Part shown: in pieces, positions 1 to 8,150 of the stretch
Numbering within the stretch: the first letter of the stretch is position 1
Layout: every line of letters begins with the position of its first letter
Source of the DNA: Virgibacillus proomii
GTDB taxonomy: Bacteria; Bacillota; Bacilli; Bacillales; Amphibacillaceae
Assembly (NCBI RefSeq): GCF_018916875.1
Contig: NZ_JAHLNO010000004.1
Location: forward strand, 434,001-498,000
Direction of reading: 5' to 3'
Length of the DNA: 64,000 bases
The notes under the pieces: model-generated
Told to the model about the DNA's origin: nothing
Seen by the model: only the letters and a program-made list of their open reading frames with translations
The model's database searches: none
Made by a program: the position numbers and the translations under genes

Positions 1-1
1 T

Positions 2-631
2 GTAAATTTTTTAAGGAGTGAAATGGATCGAACCTTTGCCATTGGAGCAAAGCAAATTGTTTTACATCCAGGAGCTCATGTTGGAGCAGGTGCAGAAGCA
101 GGAATTAAACAGATTATTAAGGGCTTAAATGAAGTTTTGGAAAAGGATAATGAGGTTCAGATAGCACTGGAAACAATGGCTGGCAAGGGTTCAGAAATAG
201 GGAGAAGCTTTGATGAGTTAGCCAAAATTATTGATGGGGTAACACACAATGAAAAGCTGTCTGTTTGCTTGGATACTTGCCATATTCACGATGCTGGTTA
301 TAATGTGATCGATGATTTTGATGGGGTGCTTAATGAATTTGATAAAATTATTGGGGTGGATCGAATAAAAGTTGTCCATGTTAACGATAGTAAAAATGAA
401 ATAGGAGCTCAAAAAGATCGTCACGAAAATATTGGATTTGGTCATATCGGCTTTGAAGCTTTACTGTATGTTATCAATCACCCGCAATTAAAGGAATTGC
501 CGAAAATATTAGAAACTCCTTATGTTGGGAAAGATAAAAAAAATAAAAAAGCACCATATAAGTATGAAATTGATATGATCAGATCTGGTGAATTTGATCC
601 TGCTTTAAAAGAAAAAATTATGAATCAATAA
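2..631 (+). CDS. nfo: Endonuclease IV (AP endonuclease), 5' truncated by window edge
   Basis: Endonuclease IV cleaves DNA at abasic sites in base excision repair, using a trinuclear zinc centre in a TIM barrel. The frame is open from base 2, so the ATG at 23 is internal even though an AAGGAG-like string precedes it: the residues encoded before it (VNFLRSE) match the usual family sequence ahead of MDRT. About the first 90 residues lie outside the window. Zinc-ligand motifs are visible: [48 protein letters not shown] and ILETPY. In B. subtilis this is yqfS, next to yqfT, which matches the next gene here although that one is on the opposite strand. Family assignment is secure. Confidence 0.96.
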   Translation, partial: VNFLRSEMDRTFAIGAKQIVLHPGAHVGAGAEAGIKQIIKGLNEVLEKDNEVQIALETMAGKGSEIGRSFDELAKIIDGVTHNEKLSVCLDTCHIHDAGYNVIDDFDGVLNEFDKIIGVDRIKVVHVNDSKNEIGAQKDRHENIGFGHIGFEALLYVINHPQLKELPKILETPYVGKDKKNKKAPYKYEIDMIRSGEFDPALKEKIMNQ

Positions 632-782
632 ATTTCTGTTATTATTAGCGTCAAGGGGCGCTTTAAATATAGTTTTAAACAGAAAACTGTGGAGCTTAAT
701 GCTCTACTTTATCCTGCATCTAAGTGCTGTTATCTCCAACTTCAATACCGAGAAATCGAAGTGGAAGTTAACGGCACTAGAC

Positions 783-1092
783 GCCTGATTCGTTCAATCG
801 ACAGAACGGAGGAGATTCGGTAGGAACAAACATCCACGTAAAAAAGCGGTTTTCTTTTTCAAGGACAAGAAAAGCTACGACAGCGACACATCGCGCGCAG
901 AAAAAGTGGTTTTCTTTTTCAAGGACAAGGAAAGCTACGACAGCAATACATCGCACGCAGAAAAAGCGTTTTTCTTTTTCAAGGACAGAGTTGCTACGGT
1001 AGCAAAACATCGCACGCAGAAAAAGTGGTTTTCTTTTTCAAGGATACCGGAGATTTTAGCCTTTATTCCACTTTAAGGAGGAAAAATCCCAC
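783..1092. repeat. Dispersed intergenic repeat family A, copy 1 (three 60-bp units)
   Basis: A leader resembling CGATTCGTT is followed by about 3.3 tandem 60-bp units (about 838-1046). Each unit has the core CTACGACAGCGA-ACATCGC, a GCAGAAAAAG block and TTTTTCAAGGA. A trailer containing TTTAGCCTTTATTCCAC and ATCCCACTTTA follows. Related copies lie at 2216, 4118, 6244, 7634 and 8938. Because 60 is a multiple of 3, long spurious reading frames run through the array on both strands. No protein is called. Confidence 0.85.
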
Positions 1093-1093
1093 T

Positions 1094-1378
1094 TTAACGG
1101 AATAAATGATCTAAACCATAAGATGTAACCATATCATTAAATAATTGTTGCGCTTTTTGCGCAGTTGTTTGGTCTGTAATCCTCGCTAATTGTTGAATCA
1201 TTTTTTTTCTTCCTTCAACGCTAAATGGATCAACTTCATACTGTCTTAAGTACATAATTATTTGTTTTGTTTCTTGCTGTGTTAATGAAAAGCCATATTG
1301 GTTAGCATAATTCATAAGCTCTCCTGCTGATAATTGAGTTAACTTTTTTCTAATTATTTCTTTTATGATTTTTGACAT
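1094..1378 (-). CDS. yqfT: DUF2624 family protein, YqfT-like (94 aa)
   Basis: A small, soluble, mostly helical protein of unknown function, conserved in Bacillaceae beside nfo. The sequence is rich in charged and Gln residues, with no signal peptide or membrane segment. Visible features are KKLTQLSAGELMNYANQYGF near the start and a repeated helix-forming QQ/QL pattern. The assignment rests on the sequence pattern and on its position next to endonuclease IV, as in B. subtilis. It is convergent with nfo here, with repeat family A between them. A CTCCC run (1388-1392, GGGAG on the minus strand) lies just upstream of the ATG and serves as the ribosome binding site. Its biochemical role is unknown. 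Confidence 0.75.
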   Translation of the reverse strand: MSKIIKEIIRKKLTQLSAGELMNYANQYGFSLTQQETKQIIMYLRQYEVDPFSVEGRKKMIQQLARITDQTTAQKAQQLFNDMVTSYGLDHLFR

Positions 1379-1550
1379 TCGACATTGCTCCCTTAATAAA
1401 GCTCTACGTTACTATATGTAAATAAAAATAAAAATCATCTTGTCCTGTTTATTATTTTTATAGGAAAGGCTTCCATTAAATAACATCTGTAAAAAAATCA
1501 AAAATCCATAACCTAAGCTTGTACCTCAAAACAAAAGGAGGTCTTAGCTA

Positions 1551-1925
1551 ATGGGTCAAAATCCGAACAAAGGTATGAAGGATGTTGAAGAAGCACCAAA
1601 TTACGAAGAACAAAGAAAAAATCAAGACTTTATTGGCGTCAAACCTGATAGCTCAAGAGACGAAGAATTCGCTACAGAAATGACCACAGATGATTATGAG
1701 CCTGAAGTCACAGATGATGAAGTAGATGCAAATACAACATTTGGCTGGATTGGCATCGCCTTATCCATTATTTCCTTTTTTGTTTGGCCAGTGATCTTTG
1801 GTGTAGCAGGAATCGTACTCGGCTTCATGTCTAGAGGTAGAGGAGCAGACGCACTGGGAAATATTGCTATTGCTGCAGGAGTAATATCAATTCTCATTGC
1901 TTTATTTATATTGCCATTTGTTTAG
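1551..1925 (+). CDS. Small membrane protein, YqfX-like (124 aa)
   Basis: The first ~60 residues are acidic and hydrophilic (many E and D). Two hydrophobic segments follow, about residues 64-88 and 100-124, separated by a short basic loop with SRGRG. This two-helix hairpin with glycine-rich turns is typical of small DUF4190/YqfX-like integral membrane proteins of Bacillaceae. Strong ribosome binding site AAAGGAGGTC just upstream of ATG 1551. It is monocistronic, ending in a hairpin-plus-T terminator. Function is unknown; the YqfX assignment is mainly by topology and neighbourhood. Confidence 0.7.
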   Translation: MGQNPNKGMKDVEEAPNYEEQRKNQDFIGVKPDSSRDEEFATEMTTDDYEPEVTDDEVDANTTFGWIGIALSIISFFVWPVIFGVAGIVLGFMSRGRGADALGNIAIAAGVISILIALFILPFV

Positions 1926-1953
1926 GGAAGGTACATTTGCCTTCCTTTTTTTT
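1925..1953 (+). terminator. Rho-independent terminator after the YqfX-like gene
   Basis: GGAAGG (1926-1931) pairs with CCTTCC (1940-1945), followed by a run of eight T. It begins at the last base of the stop codon. Confidence 0.85.
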
Positions 1954-1984
1954 GTCTCTATCGGGATAACTTTTTTGAGAAGTA

Positions 1985-2214
1985 GCATCGTCTAACTTAA
2001 TTGCTCAAGCTGTTACTCAACTTGGCTCTTCTTCCTACGATAAGTCAATATCGGCTCGAATCTAAAGAAAGGCCGATTAAAAGTGGGCTTGCCGCTAAGG
2101 CGTCGGCATACCCTGTTTTTGGCTGTGTTTTCTTTATCCCGAATGTAAGGATACGAAATTTTCTCATTTTTAAAATCCGCTTATGCCAATACGATGAGAA
2201 AAACGGCTCCTAAA
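1985..2214. repeat. Dispersed intergenic repeat family B, copy 1
   Basis: About 200 bp sharing blocks with copies at 7412, 9050 and 59946: GATAAGTCAA-AT--G, AATCTAAAG-AAGG-CGA, AAAAGTGGGCTTG, GCGTCGGCAT and TGTTTTCTTTATC. Part of each copy folds as a short hairpin (for example CCTCT-AGAGG in the later copies). The 70-residue reading frame inside it is not conserved and is not called. Confidence 0.75.
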
Positions 2215-2215
2215 T

Positions 2216-2375
2216 TCTCGATTCGTTTGGGGCGACAGGACAAGAAAGACTACGACAGCGATACATCGCACGCAGAAAAAACGTTTTTCTTTTTAAGGAA
2301 GAAACAACGACAGCGACATTACGGTTTTTCAAGGAGGCCTGAGAACTTAGCCTTTTGATCCACTGTTTCAGTTGC
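2216..2375. repeat. Dispersed repeat family A, copy 2 (degenerate)
   Basis: It carries the leader CGATTCGTTTGGG-CGACAGGACAAG, one full 60-bp unit and a shortened second unit, then the CTTAGCC trailer. It directly abuts family B copy 1, so the two families form a composite intergenic block. Bases 2376-2671 beyond it show no gene. Confidence 0.75.
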
Positions 2376-2671
2376 CCTTTATCTCCTCAGAAGATCTGCT
2401 GTTTGTCCGTCGCTAAATGAGCACTGCTAGCTTTTGTTTTTAAAGATCTTAGTATTAGATTTATCAATGTTGAAAAACTTTTAGACATATTCTCCATAGA
2501 CTCTATTAACTATGGTTAGGAAAAAATGAATCGGTTGCTTAAATTTTTTAAAAACATGAATATCACAGTAAAAACAGTTATGGTTTATTACTTTTAAGTA
2601 TGCCTCAAACAATAATGATTTGTATTCCACTTGAAAGTACTACCCGAATTTAATACTCATTTGGAGATGTA

Positions 2672-3004
2672 TTATTTTTCATACTTTGGAAAATAATAAA
2701 TATCTCCTGGAGTGAGTGAAGACGGATCACTTTCTGGATTAACCAGTTGAAAATCAGCAAATATGTTTATGTTATGAATGTCATTTAAATGAGGGTTTAG
2801 CCGTTCTACAATGGAAAGAACAGTATCTCCTGCTTGGACTTTAATTGGAATGACATGATAAGCTAAAGGTTCTGGGTTAGCTTTTTGTTCAAACTTATAT
2901 TTATCTTTTTCAGAATGTGTCGCTACCTGTGTAAGGTCTTGATAAATAACGAAAATAGCAATTATACTAAACAATAAAACAGTAAGTTTTTTAATAAAAT
3001 ACAT
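2672..3004 (-). CDS. LysM-domain membrane-anchored protein, YqfZ-like (110 aa)
   Basis: An N-terminal hydrophobic segment (about residues 5-24, after MYFIKK) is an uncleaved signal anchor or a signal peptide. A linker follows, then a single LysM-type domain (about residues 52-107) with the typical IKVQAGDTVLSIV opening and SLTPGDIYYFPKY closing. LysM domains bind N-acetylglucosamine in peptidoglycan, so the protein probably sits at the membrane-wall interface. The size and architecture match B. subtilis YqfZ (99 aa), which lies in the same gene neighbourhood. AAGGAGTAA on the minus strand precedes the ATG. It is divergent from the NfeD gene. Confidence 0.8.
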   Translation of the reverse strand: MYFIKKLTVLLFSIIAIFVIYQDLTQVATHSEKDKYKFEQKANPEPLAYHVIPIKVQAGDTVLSIVERLNPHLNDIHNINIFADFQLVNPESDPSSLTPGDIYYFPKYEK

Positions 3005-3080
3005 AGAATTTACTCCTTATAATGAAACAAAATATACCTTATATACGTATAAATAAATGAACGATGAGAGGAGGAGCATA

Positions 3081-3710
3081 TTGGCTATTTTTGAGATGGA
3101 ATGGATTGGGCTTATTATAACTGGCTTTGCTACATTATTTTTAATTGGCGAAGTATTAGTAAATATGCGTGGAGTTTTTGCATTATTAGGAATTGGATTC
3201 ATTACAGTATATTTTGGAGCATATGTTGAGGCGGACTCCATTATTATTATGCTTATTATTTACTTTATTGGATTATTACTTATTATTATTGATGGAAAAC
3301 TCCTTAATGACGGTACGTTAGCTACCATTGGATTAGCAAGTATGTTGACAGCAGTAGCACTTCCAGCTCCTAGCTTTACCTCTGGATTGTATGCGGTTTT
3401 AGGGGTGTTATTAGGAGGTGGTGCCTCGTTTTTTTTCTTAAAAGTATTTAAGCGAAGAGAGATGTGGAATAAAATAACATTAAAAGATCAGTTAACAAAA
3501 GAAGCTGGTTACAATTCATTGAATATAAGCTATGAACAATTAGTAGATAAAGAAGGACTGACTTTAACCGATTTACGACCGGTTGGAACGATTCGCGTCG
3601 ATCGTAAGAATTATAGTGCAATTTCTAATGGACAATGGATTTCTAAAAACACAAAGGTGAGGATTATAAAAGTAGATGGAACCAAAATATTAGTTGAAAC
3701 TGTTGAATGA
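3081..3710 (+). CDS. NfeD-family membrane protein with C-terminal OB fold (209 aa)
   Basis: NfeD proteins partner flotillin/stomatin-like membrane proteins. Four or five hydrophobic segments span about residues 7-120, then a cytosolic OB-fold domain (about residues 150-209) with the family signature LRPVGTIRVDRKNYSAISNG and a closing VRIIKVDG-KILVE. It lacks the N-terminal ClpP-like protease domain of long NfeD proteins, so it is the short form. TTG at 3081 is chosen because GAGGAGG (3069-3075) sits 5-6 bases upstream; the ATG at 3057 has no such site. A terminator follows closely. No flotillin gene is adjacent. Confidence 0.85.
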   Translation: MAIFEMEWIGLIITGFATLFLIGEVLVNMRGVFALLGIGFITVYFGAYVEADSIIIMLIIYFIGLLLIIIDGKLLNDGTLATIGLASMLTAVALPAPSFTSGLYAVLGVLLGGGASFFFLKVFKRREMWNKITLKDQLTKEAGYNSLNISYEQLVDKEGLTLTDLRPVGTIRVDRKNYSAISNGQWISKNTKVRIIKVDGTKILVETVE

Positions 3711-3717
3711 AAATAAG

Positions 3718-3745
3718 AAGATAACCAAAAAAAGGTTATCTTTTA
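3718..3745 (+). terminator. Terminator after nfeD
   Basis: AAGATAACC pairs with GGTTATCTT around an A7 loop, followed by a T run. Confidence 0.85.
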
Positions 3746-4117
3746 TATGTTTAAGTAAGTTAAATTTAATGCCAACTATGTTGTTATATTTAAAAAGGTT
3801 GCTCAAATCGACAAAATTAACATAGCAAACTTTTTCCTTGTCTGTTTTAATCTATACATATGTAGTTTAAGGAAAGTTCAGCAAAGTTATTACAATTAGA
3901 TTTAATCGTACACTTTTATGGCTATTATCTCTTCACATAATCTATCCATGGTTTTATGAAGAAGATTATAATTGTCGATTTATGGGTAATCTATTAGGAA
4001 TGTTGTTAACAATTAACCTGTGGTGGTTAGTTACCTATTCCGCATTTAAAATGCTGTAAGGTAACACTTCAAAAATAGTGAATACGTAAGAAATTTTAGA
4101 GAGATAACGGCGTCTAA
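3746..4117. other. Intergenic stretch with a possible decayed small membrane ORF
   Basis: No start-supported gene is seen. Plus-strand bases of about 3898-4060 stay open without an ATG/GTG/TTG start and would encode a Trp-rich hydrophobic peptide (motifs LLWLLSLH, NLLGMLLTINLWW). It may be a relic of a small membrane protein. No family is recognised. Confidence 0.25.
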
Positions 4118-4335
4118 ATACCCGATTCATTGACAGGATAAGAAATAACCACGACAGCGATACTTCGACGCAGAAAAAGTGTACTTCTTTTTCAAGGACA
4201 AGAAATAACCACGATAGCGATCATCGCACACAGAGAAAACGCCTTCCTCTTTCAGGGACGCCTGAAATGTTATCGTTGTTCTACTTCTAATCAGTGAAGA
4301 AGAAATCCCATTGAATGAAGGTTCTCTTTAGCCAC
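4118..4335. repeat. Dispersed repeat family A, copy 3
   Basis: Leader CGATTCATTGACAGGATAAG, then two diverged 60-bp units carrying AAATAACCACGA-AGCGAT in place of AAAGCTACGACAGCGAT, and a trailer with TTCTACTTCTAAT and AATCCCATTGAATGAAG. The AAATAACCACGA variant is shared only with copy 4, so those two copies form a subfamily. Confidence 0.8.
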
Positions 4336-4345
4336 ATTGAGTTTG

Positions 4346-4387
4346 AAAAAAAGCGTTTGTTCGTATAAAAAACAACGCTTTTTTTCG
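4346..4387. terminator. Hairpin terminator-like sequence
   Basis: A7GCGTTTGTT (4346-4361) pairs with AACAACGCT7 (4371-4385). Flanking A and T runs make it potentially bidirectional. Confidence 0.65.
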
Positions 4388-4422
4388 ATTGTAAATTTAA
4401 TGTTAAATATAATTATAACTCC

Positions 4423-4451
4423 TTTACAAAAACTTTATATATACTTAATAT
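4423..4451 (+). promoter_or_regulatory. Putative PhoP box / promoter of the Na/Pi symporter gene
   Basis: Three hexamers fit the B. subtilis PhoP consensus TT(A/T/C)A(C/T)A with strict 11-bp spacing: TTTACA (4423), TTTATA (4434) and TTAATA (4445). The same bases can be read as a sigma-A promoter, TTTACA-17 bp-TAATAT (4423-4428 and 4446-4451). Regulation by phosphate is an inference. Confidence 0.5.
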
Positions 4452-4498
4452 TGTTATGGTGCGACAAGATTCAACATAAAGAAGGGTAGGTATACATT

Positions 4499-6124
4499 TT
4501 GGAAATTGATGTTCAAAAACTGATTTTTGAATTTATTGGTGGTCTCGGTATTTTTCTTCTAGGTATTAAATACATGGGTGACGGATTACAAAAGTCAGCA
4601 GGTGACCGCTTACGAGATATATTGGATCGTTTTACAAGTAATCCATTTTTGGGTGTGCTCGCAGGTATTATTGTTACTACTTTAATTCAAAGTAGTTCTG
4701 GAACAACCGTATTAACTGTAGGTCTTGTTAATGCAGGCTTTATGTCATTAAAGCAAGCTATTGGGGTTATAATGGGGGCAAATATTGGTACAACTATTAC
4801 TGCATTTATTATAGGAATTGATATTAGTGCCTATTCTTTGCCAATTCTTGCTGTAGGTTGTTTCTTACTGTTTTTCTTTAAAAGTCAGAAAGTTAATGCT
4901 ATAGGACAAGCAGTTTTTGGTTTTGGAGCGCTATTCTTTGGTTTAGAATTAATGAGTAATGGTATGAAGCCGTTGCGGAGCTTAGAAGCGTTTCAAGAGC
5001 TAACAGTTAGTATGAGTGATAATCCCATCTTAGGTGTAGTGATTGGTACTGTATTTACTTTAATTGTACAAAGCTCAAGTGCAACTATTGGTATTTTGCA
5101 GGGCTTATTTTCTGAAGGAGCAATAGAATTAAAGGCAGCACTTCCTGTTCTATTTGGAGATAATATTGGTACGACCATTACTGCAGTTCTCGCCTCCATA
5201 GGTGCAACAATAGGTGCTAAGCGAGCTGCACTTACCCATGTTATATTCAACTTGGTAGGAGCAACAATCTTTCTTATTTTTTTGGGGATATTTACAAGTT
5301 TTATTACCTTTTTACAAGGTCAGTTTCATTTGAACCCTGAAATGACCATTGCGTTTGCTCACGGGACATTTAACATAACCAATACGATTATGCAATTTCC
5401 ATTTATTGGTGCTTTAGCTTGGCTGGTAACCAAAATTATACCAGGTAAAGATTCCATTATAGAATATAAGCCAAAGCATTTGGATCCCATATTCATTCAA
5501 CAATCACCTTCTGTAGCATTAGATCAAGCTAAGTCTGAGTTAGTGAGAATGGGTGAGTATGCATATAAGGGTTTAGAAGAGACCAATAAATATTTAAATA
5601 CTCATTTGATTAAGCACTCGGAGTTGGCAATGCAAATCGAAAGTGCGTTAAATAATCTTGATCGAAAAATTACTAATTATTTAATTGAATTATCTACAGA
5701 ATCACTGTCTGAATTAGAAAGTGAAAAACATTCTTCTATCCTTGATGCAGTTCGTGACGTTGAGCGAATTGGAGACCATTTTGAAAATATTGTTGAACTC
5801 ATTGAATATAAAATCTCTAATAAATTATACTTAACAGATTATGCGAAAGAAGATCTTAATGAAATGTTTGAGTTAACGATTTCTACTGTTAAGCAGGCAG
5901 TTTACGCCATTCAAGAAATGAACCGTGAAGAAGCACTTTCAGTTATTCAAAAAGAGGATCAAATCGATAAAATGGAGCGGAAATTTCGAAAAAAACATAT
6001 TATTCGTATGAATGAAGGGATTTGTAGTGGATCCGCTGGAATGGTATTTGTAGATATTATTAGTAATTTAGAGCGAATCGGTGATCACGCAGTAAATCTT
6101 GCTGAAGAAGTTCTTGGCGAGTAG
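4499..6124 (+). CDS. Na+/phosphate cotransporter (PNaS family) with C-terminal PhoU-like domain (541 aa)
   Basis: It imports phosphate with sodium across the cytoplasmic membrane. Two homologous PNaS repeats occur in residues ~1-310: the family signature QSSSGTTV is in the first and QSSSATIG in the second, each followed by a GANIGTT or GDNIGTT motif. A helical PhoU/DUF47-like domain occupies residues ~340-541, with two copies of an ERIGDH motif. It is related to B. subtilis YqeW but carries the added PhoU domain. Start TTG 4499 is preceded by GAAGGGTAGG. A putative PhoP box lies upstream. It may be a main phosphate importer here because the pst operon is missing from its usual position. Confidence 0.92.
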   Translation: MEIDVQKLIFEFIGGLGIFLLGIKYMGDGLQKSAGDRLRDILDRFTSNPFLGVLAGIIVTTLIQSSSGTTVLTVGLVNAGFMSLKQAIGVIMGANIGTTITAFIIGIDISAYSLPILAVGCFLLFFFKSQKVNAIGQAVFGFGALFFGLELMSNGMKPLRSLEAFQELTVSMSDNPILGVVIGTVFTLIVQSSSATIGILQGLFSEGAIELKAALPVLFGDNIGTTITAVLASIGATIGAKRAALTHVIFNLVGATIFLIFLGIFTSFITFLQGQFHLNPEMTIAFAHGTFNITNTIMQFPFIGALAWLVTKIIPGKDSIIEYKPKHLDPIFIQQSPSVALDQAKSELVRMGEYAYKGLEETNKYLNTHLIKHSELAMQIESALNNLDRKITNYLIELSTESLSELESEKHSSILDAVRDVERIGDHFENIVELIEYKISNKLYLTDYAKEDLNEMFELTISTVKQAVYAIQEMNREEALSVIQKEDQIDKMERKFRKKHIIRMNEGICSGSAGMVFVDIISNLERIGDHAVNLAEEVLGE

Positions 6125-6243
6125 TGGATAAAATTAAATTACGGTACTATTTCACTTTTTTATCTATCTAAGGTGACATACGACTCCTACTTCAAGTGTG
6201 ATAGAAAATCCGAAGAGTCCAAGCGGGAGATAAAGACATTTTT

Positions 6244-6490
6244 ACCTGATTCATTGACAGGACAAGAAATAACCACGACAGCGGTACATCGCACGCAGAA
6301 AAAGTGTACTTCTTTTTCAAGGACAAGAAATAACCACGACAGCGGTACATCGCGGTTTTTTAAGGACAAGAAAAGCTTTGGCAGCAATACATCACAACGT
6401 ATTGAAGAAAAGGCGTTTTTTAAGCATATTGTGATTTTAGTCTTTGTTCCACTTCTAATAAAAAAATCCCACTGAATGAAGTTTCACTTT
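6244..6490. repeat. Dispersed repeat family A, copy 4
   Basis: Leader CTGATTCATTGACAGGACAAG, two AAATAACCACGACAGCG units, one AAAGCTTTGGCAGCAAT unit, and a trailer with TTAGTCTTTGTTCCACTTCTAAT and AATCCCACTGAATGAAG. It is nearly the same arrangement as copy 3, so the units probably moved or duplicated as a block. Confidence 0.8.
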
Positions 6491-6497
6491 ATTATAA

Positions 6498-6533
6498 ATT
6501 TACATCGTTCTAATTAATTAGAACGATGTAAAT
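6498..6533. repeat. Perfect 36-bp palindrome
   Basis: ATTTACATCGTTCTAATT (6498-6515) is followed immediately by its exact reverse complement (6516-6533), with no loop bases. It sits between repeat A copy 4 and the tRNA array. There is no T run after it. Confidence 0.9.
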
Positions 6534-6689
6534 AATTCATTTTGGTGGGTGATTAATTCTAATTTTCTAATTTTAAATTAAGTCTTGAAATCCATATAGA
6601 AAGATGCTATAGTAAATATTGTCGTTTTAAAGCAATATATAAATGAAATACATATATAATAGTTTGTTAAGATTTTGTAAAAAAAGATA

Positions 6690-6718
6690 TTGACAGAAGT
6701 TGTTGAACATGGTAAATT
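6690..6718 (+). promoter_or_regulatory. Probable sigma-A promoter of the tRNA array
   Basis: TTGACA (6690-6695), 17-bp spacer, TAAATT (6713-6718), about 43 bp upstream of the first tRNA. Confidence 0.6.
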
Positions 6719-6760
6719 ATATCTTGTCGCTATAATTTAAACAAATTATAGCATGCCCGT

Positions 6761-6835
6761 TCCACAGTAGCTCAGTGGTAGAGCAATCGGCTGTTAACCG
6801 ATCGGTCGTAGGTTCGAATCCTACCTGTGGAGCCA
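6761..6835 (+). tRNA. tRNA-Asn (GTT)
   Basis: The acceptor stem TCCACAG pairs with CTGTGGA, the anticodon loop is CTGTTAA, the T arm contains GGTTCGAATCC, and CCA is encoded. First of six tRNAs. Confidence 0.97.
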
Positions 6836-6840
6836 AAAAT

Positions 6841-6914
6841 GGCGGTGTAGCTCAGCTGGCGAGAGCGTACGGTTCATACCCGTGAGGTCGTGGGTTCGAT
6901 CCCCTCCACCGCCA
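6841..6914 (+). tRNA. tRNA-Met (CAT), elongator type
   Basis: GGCGGTG pairs with CACCGCC, the anticodon is CAT, and the discriminator is A. No encoded CCA. It has a full acceptor 1-72 pair and lacks initiator features. Confidence 0.93.
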
Positions 6915-6933
6915 CTTAAATATCAACTTGTAT

Positions 6934-7010
6934 GGCGGTCGTGGCGAAGTGGTTAACGCACCGGATTGTGGCTCCGGCATCCGTGGGTTCGATCCCCACC
7001 GGTCGCCCCA
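6934..7010 (+). tRNA. tRNA-His (GTG)
   Basis: Anticodon GTG within GATTGTGGC. An extra 5' G (G-1) is present opposite C73, the histidine hallmark. Acceptor stem GCGGTCG/CGGTCGC has two G-U pairs. CCA is encoded. Confidence 0.96.
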
Positions 7011-7032
7011 TTATATTAAAATTATATCAAAC

Positions 7033-7106
7033 GGACCCTTAGCTCAGTTGGTTAGAGCTATCGGCTCATAACCGATCGGTCGCAGGTTCGAGTCCTGCAG
7101 GGTCCA
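7033..7106 (+). tRNA. tRNA-Ile2 (CAT, expected lysidine-modified)
   Basis: GGACCCT pairs with AGGGTCC and the anticodon is CAT. The body closely resembles the B. subtilis tRNA-Ile CAU, whose C34 is modified by TilS, rather than an elongator Met. CCA is not encoded. The Ile2 identity is by resemblance. Confidence 0.85.
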
Positions 7107-7117
7107 CTAGTCTATTT

Positions 7118-7210
7118 GGAGGTATACCCAAGTCTGGCTGAAGGGATCGGTCTTGAAAACCGACAGGGGTGTAACAGCCCGCGGGGGTTCGAATCCCTCT
7201 ACCTCCTCCA
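7118..7210 (+). tRNA. tRNA-Ser (TGA)
   Basis: Anticodon TGA, a long variable arm (type II), and acceptor GGAGGTA paired with TACCTCC. CCA is encoded. The discriminator base read from the sequence is T, whereas serine tRNAs usually have G73. Confidence 0.95.
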
Positions 7211-7262
7211 TACATATAGTGCGGTTAAGAAGTAGAAAATCAAATCAATTTTATATTCTGAT

Positions 7263-7338
7263 GGCTCGGTAGCTCAGTCGGTAGAGCAAGGGACTGAAAA
7301 TCCCTGTGTCGGCGGTTCGATTCCGTCCCGAGCCACCA
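7263..7338 (+). tRNA. tRNA-Phe (GAA)
   Basis: GGCTCGG pairs with CCGAGCC, anticodon GAA, discriminator A, CCA encoded. Last gene of the array. Confidence 0.97.
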
Positions 7339-7344
7339 TTTTTT

Positions 7345-7370
7345 AAACAAGCATCTGCTTGTTTTTTTAT
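7345..7370 (+). terminator. Terminator of the tRNA array
   Basis: AAACAAGCA pairs with TGCTTGTTT around a 2-base loop, followed by a T run. Confidence 0.9.
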
Positions 7371-7411
7371 TGTCTGGCCAATTATACCTGTTTCTACATG
7401 GCGGTATTTTG

Positions 7412-7600
7412 TAAAAAACATCGTCTGTCTAGGTCAAACGCTCAAAGCGACTAGCAAACTTCAGTCTTCTCCTTTAGATAAGTCAACATTGGTTCCTTAT
7501 CTAAAGGAAGACCGAATAAAAGCGGGCGTGTCGCTCAGAACGTCGGCATCTCTCTGTTTTAGAGACATGTTTTCTTTATCCCAAATGTAAGGCTCTGTAT
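7412..7600. repeat. Dispersed repeat family B, copy 2
   Basis: Shares GATAAGTCAACATTGG, AAAGGAAGACCGAATAAAAG, GGGCGTGTCGCTCAG, GTCGGCATC and TGTTTTCTTTATCCC with the other B copies. The hairpin CTCTGTTTTAGAG is visible. It directly precedes an A-family array, as in copy 1. Confidence 0.8.
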
Positions 7601-7633
7601 CTTTCTCATCATATTGAGAAAACGGTCCTAAAT

Positions 7634-7962
7634 TCCCGATTCGTTTGGGTTGACAGGACAAGTAAGACTTCTTGAATAAGCATCGCGGTTTTCAAGGACA
7701 AGAAAAGCTTCGACAGCGATACATCGCACGCAGAAAAAGTGTTTTTCTTTTTCAAGGACAAGGAAAGCTACGACAGCGATACATCGCACGCAGAAAAAGT
7801 GTTTTTCTTTTTCAAGGACAAGGAAAACTACGACAGCGATACATCGCACGCAGAAAAAGTGTTTTTCTTTTTCAAGGACAAGGAAAACTACGACAGCGAT
7901 ACATCGCACGCAGAAAAAGTGTTTTTCTTTTTCAAGGAGAAAAGCACTCTTTGAAAGAGGTC
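7634..7962. repeat. Dispersed repeat family A, copy 5: best-preserved 60-bp tandem array
   Basis: Units beginning at 7741, 7801 and 7861 are identical except for one base (AGGAAAGCTA versus AGGAAAACTA). A first unit at about 7687 and a partial unit at 7921 flank them. Each unit holds two short palindromes: GCGAT-AC-ATCGC and GAAAAA-GTG-TTTTTC. Leader CGATTCGTTTGGG-TGACAGGACAAG. It lies between the tRNA array and sodA. Long reading frames on both strands are artefacts of the 60-bp period. Confidence 0.92.
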
Positions 7963-8150
7963 TCACTTTATCCCGTCGGAAATTTTCCAGTTTGTACATG
8001 TCTAAACAAGTGTTCTTTATACATCTTAGTCGTATAGCATTTGTCAATGCATATAATTTGCAACACTAAAAAACCTTTGGTAGGCTTGATTAAAAGGGTG
8101 ATATTAGATCCTTTTTAATTAAAATGGATTTATTAGAGGAGGAAGGAATA

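Noticed and set aside
777-1010. Reading frame with repeated 20-residue Cys/Phe-rich units (also 7628-8047 on the minus strand and 7672-8037 on the plus strand)
   Set aside because: These frames are produced by the 60-bp tandem DNA repeat, which stays open in several frames on both strands. No ribosome binding site, and no conservation as protein between loci.
7634-7962. Possible CRISPR array
   Set aside because: Units are directly adjacent 60-bp tandem copies with no unique spacers, and no cas genes are nearby.
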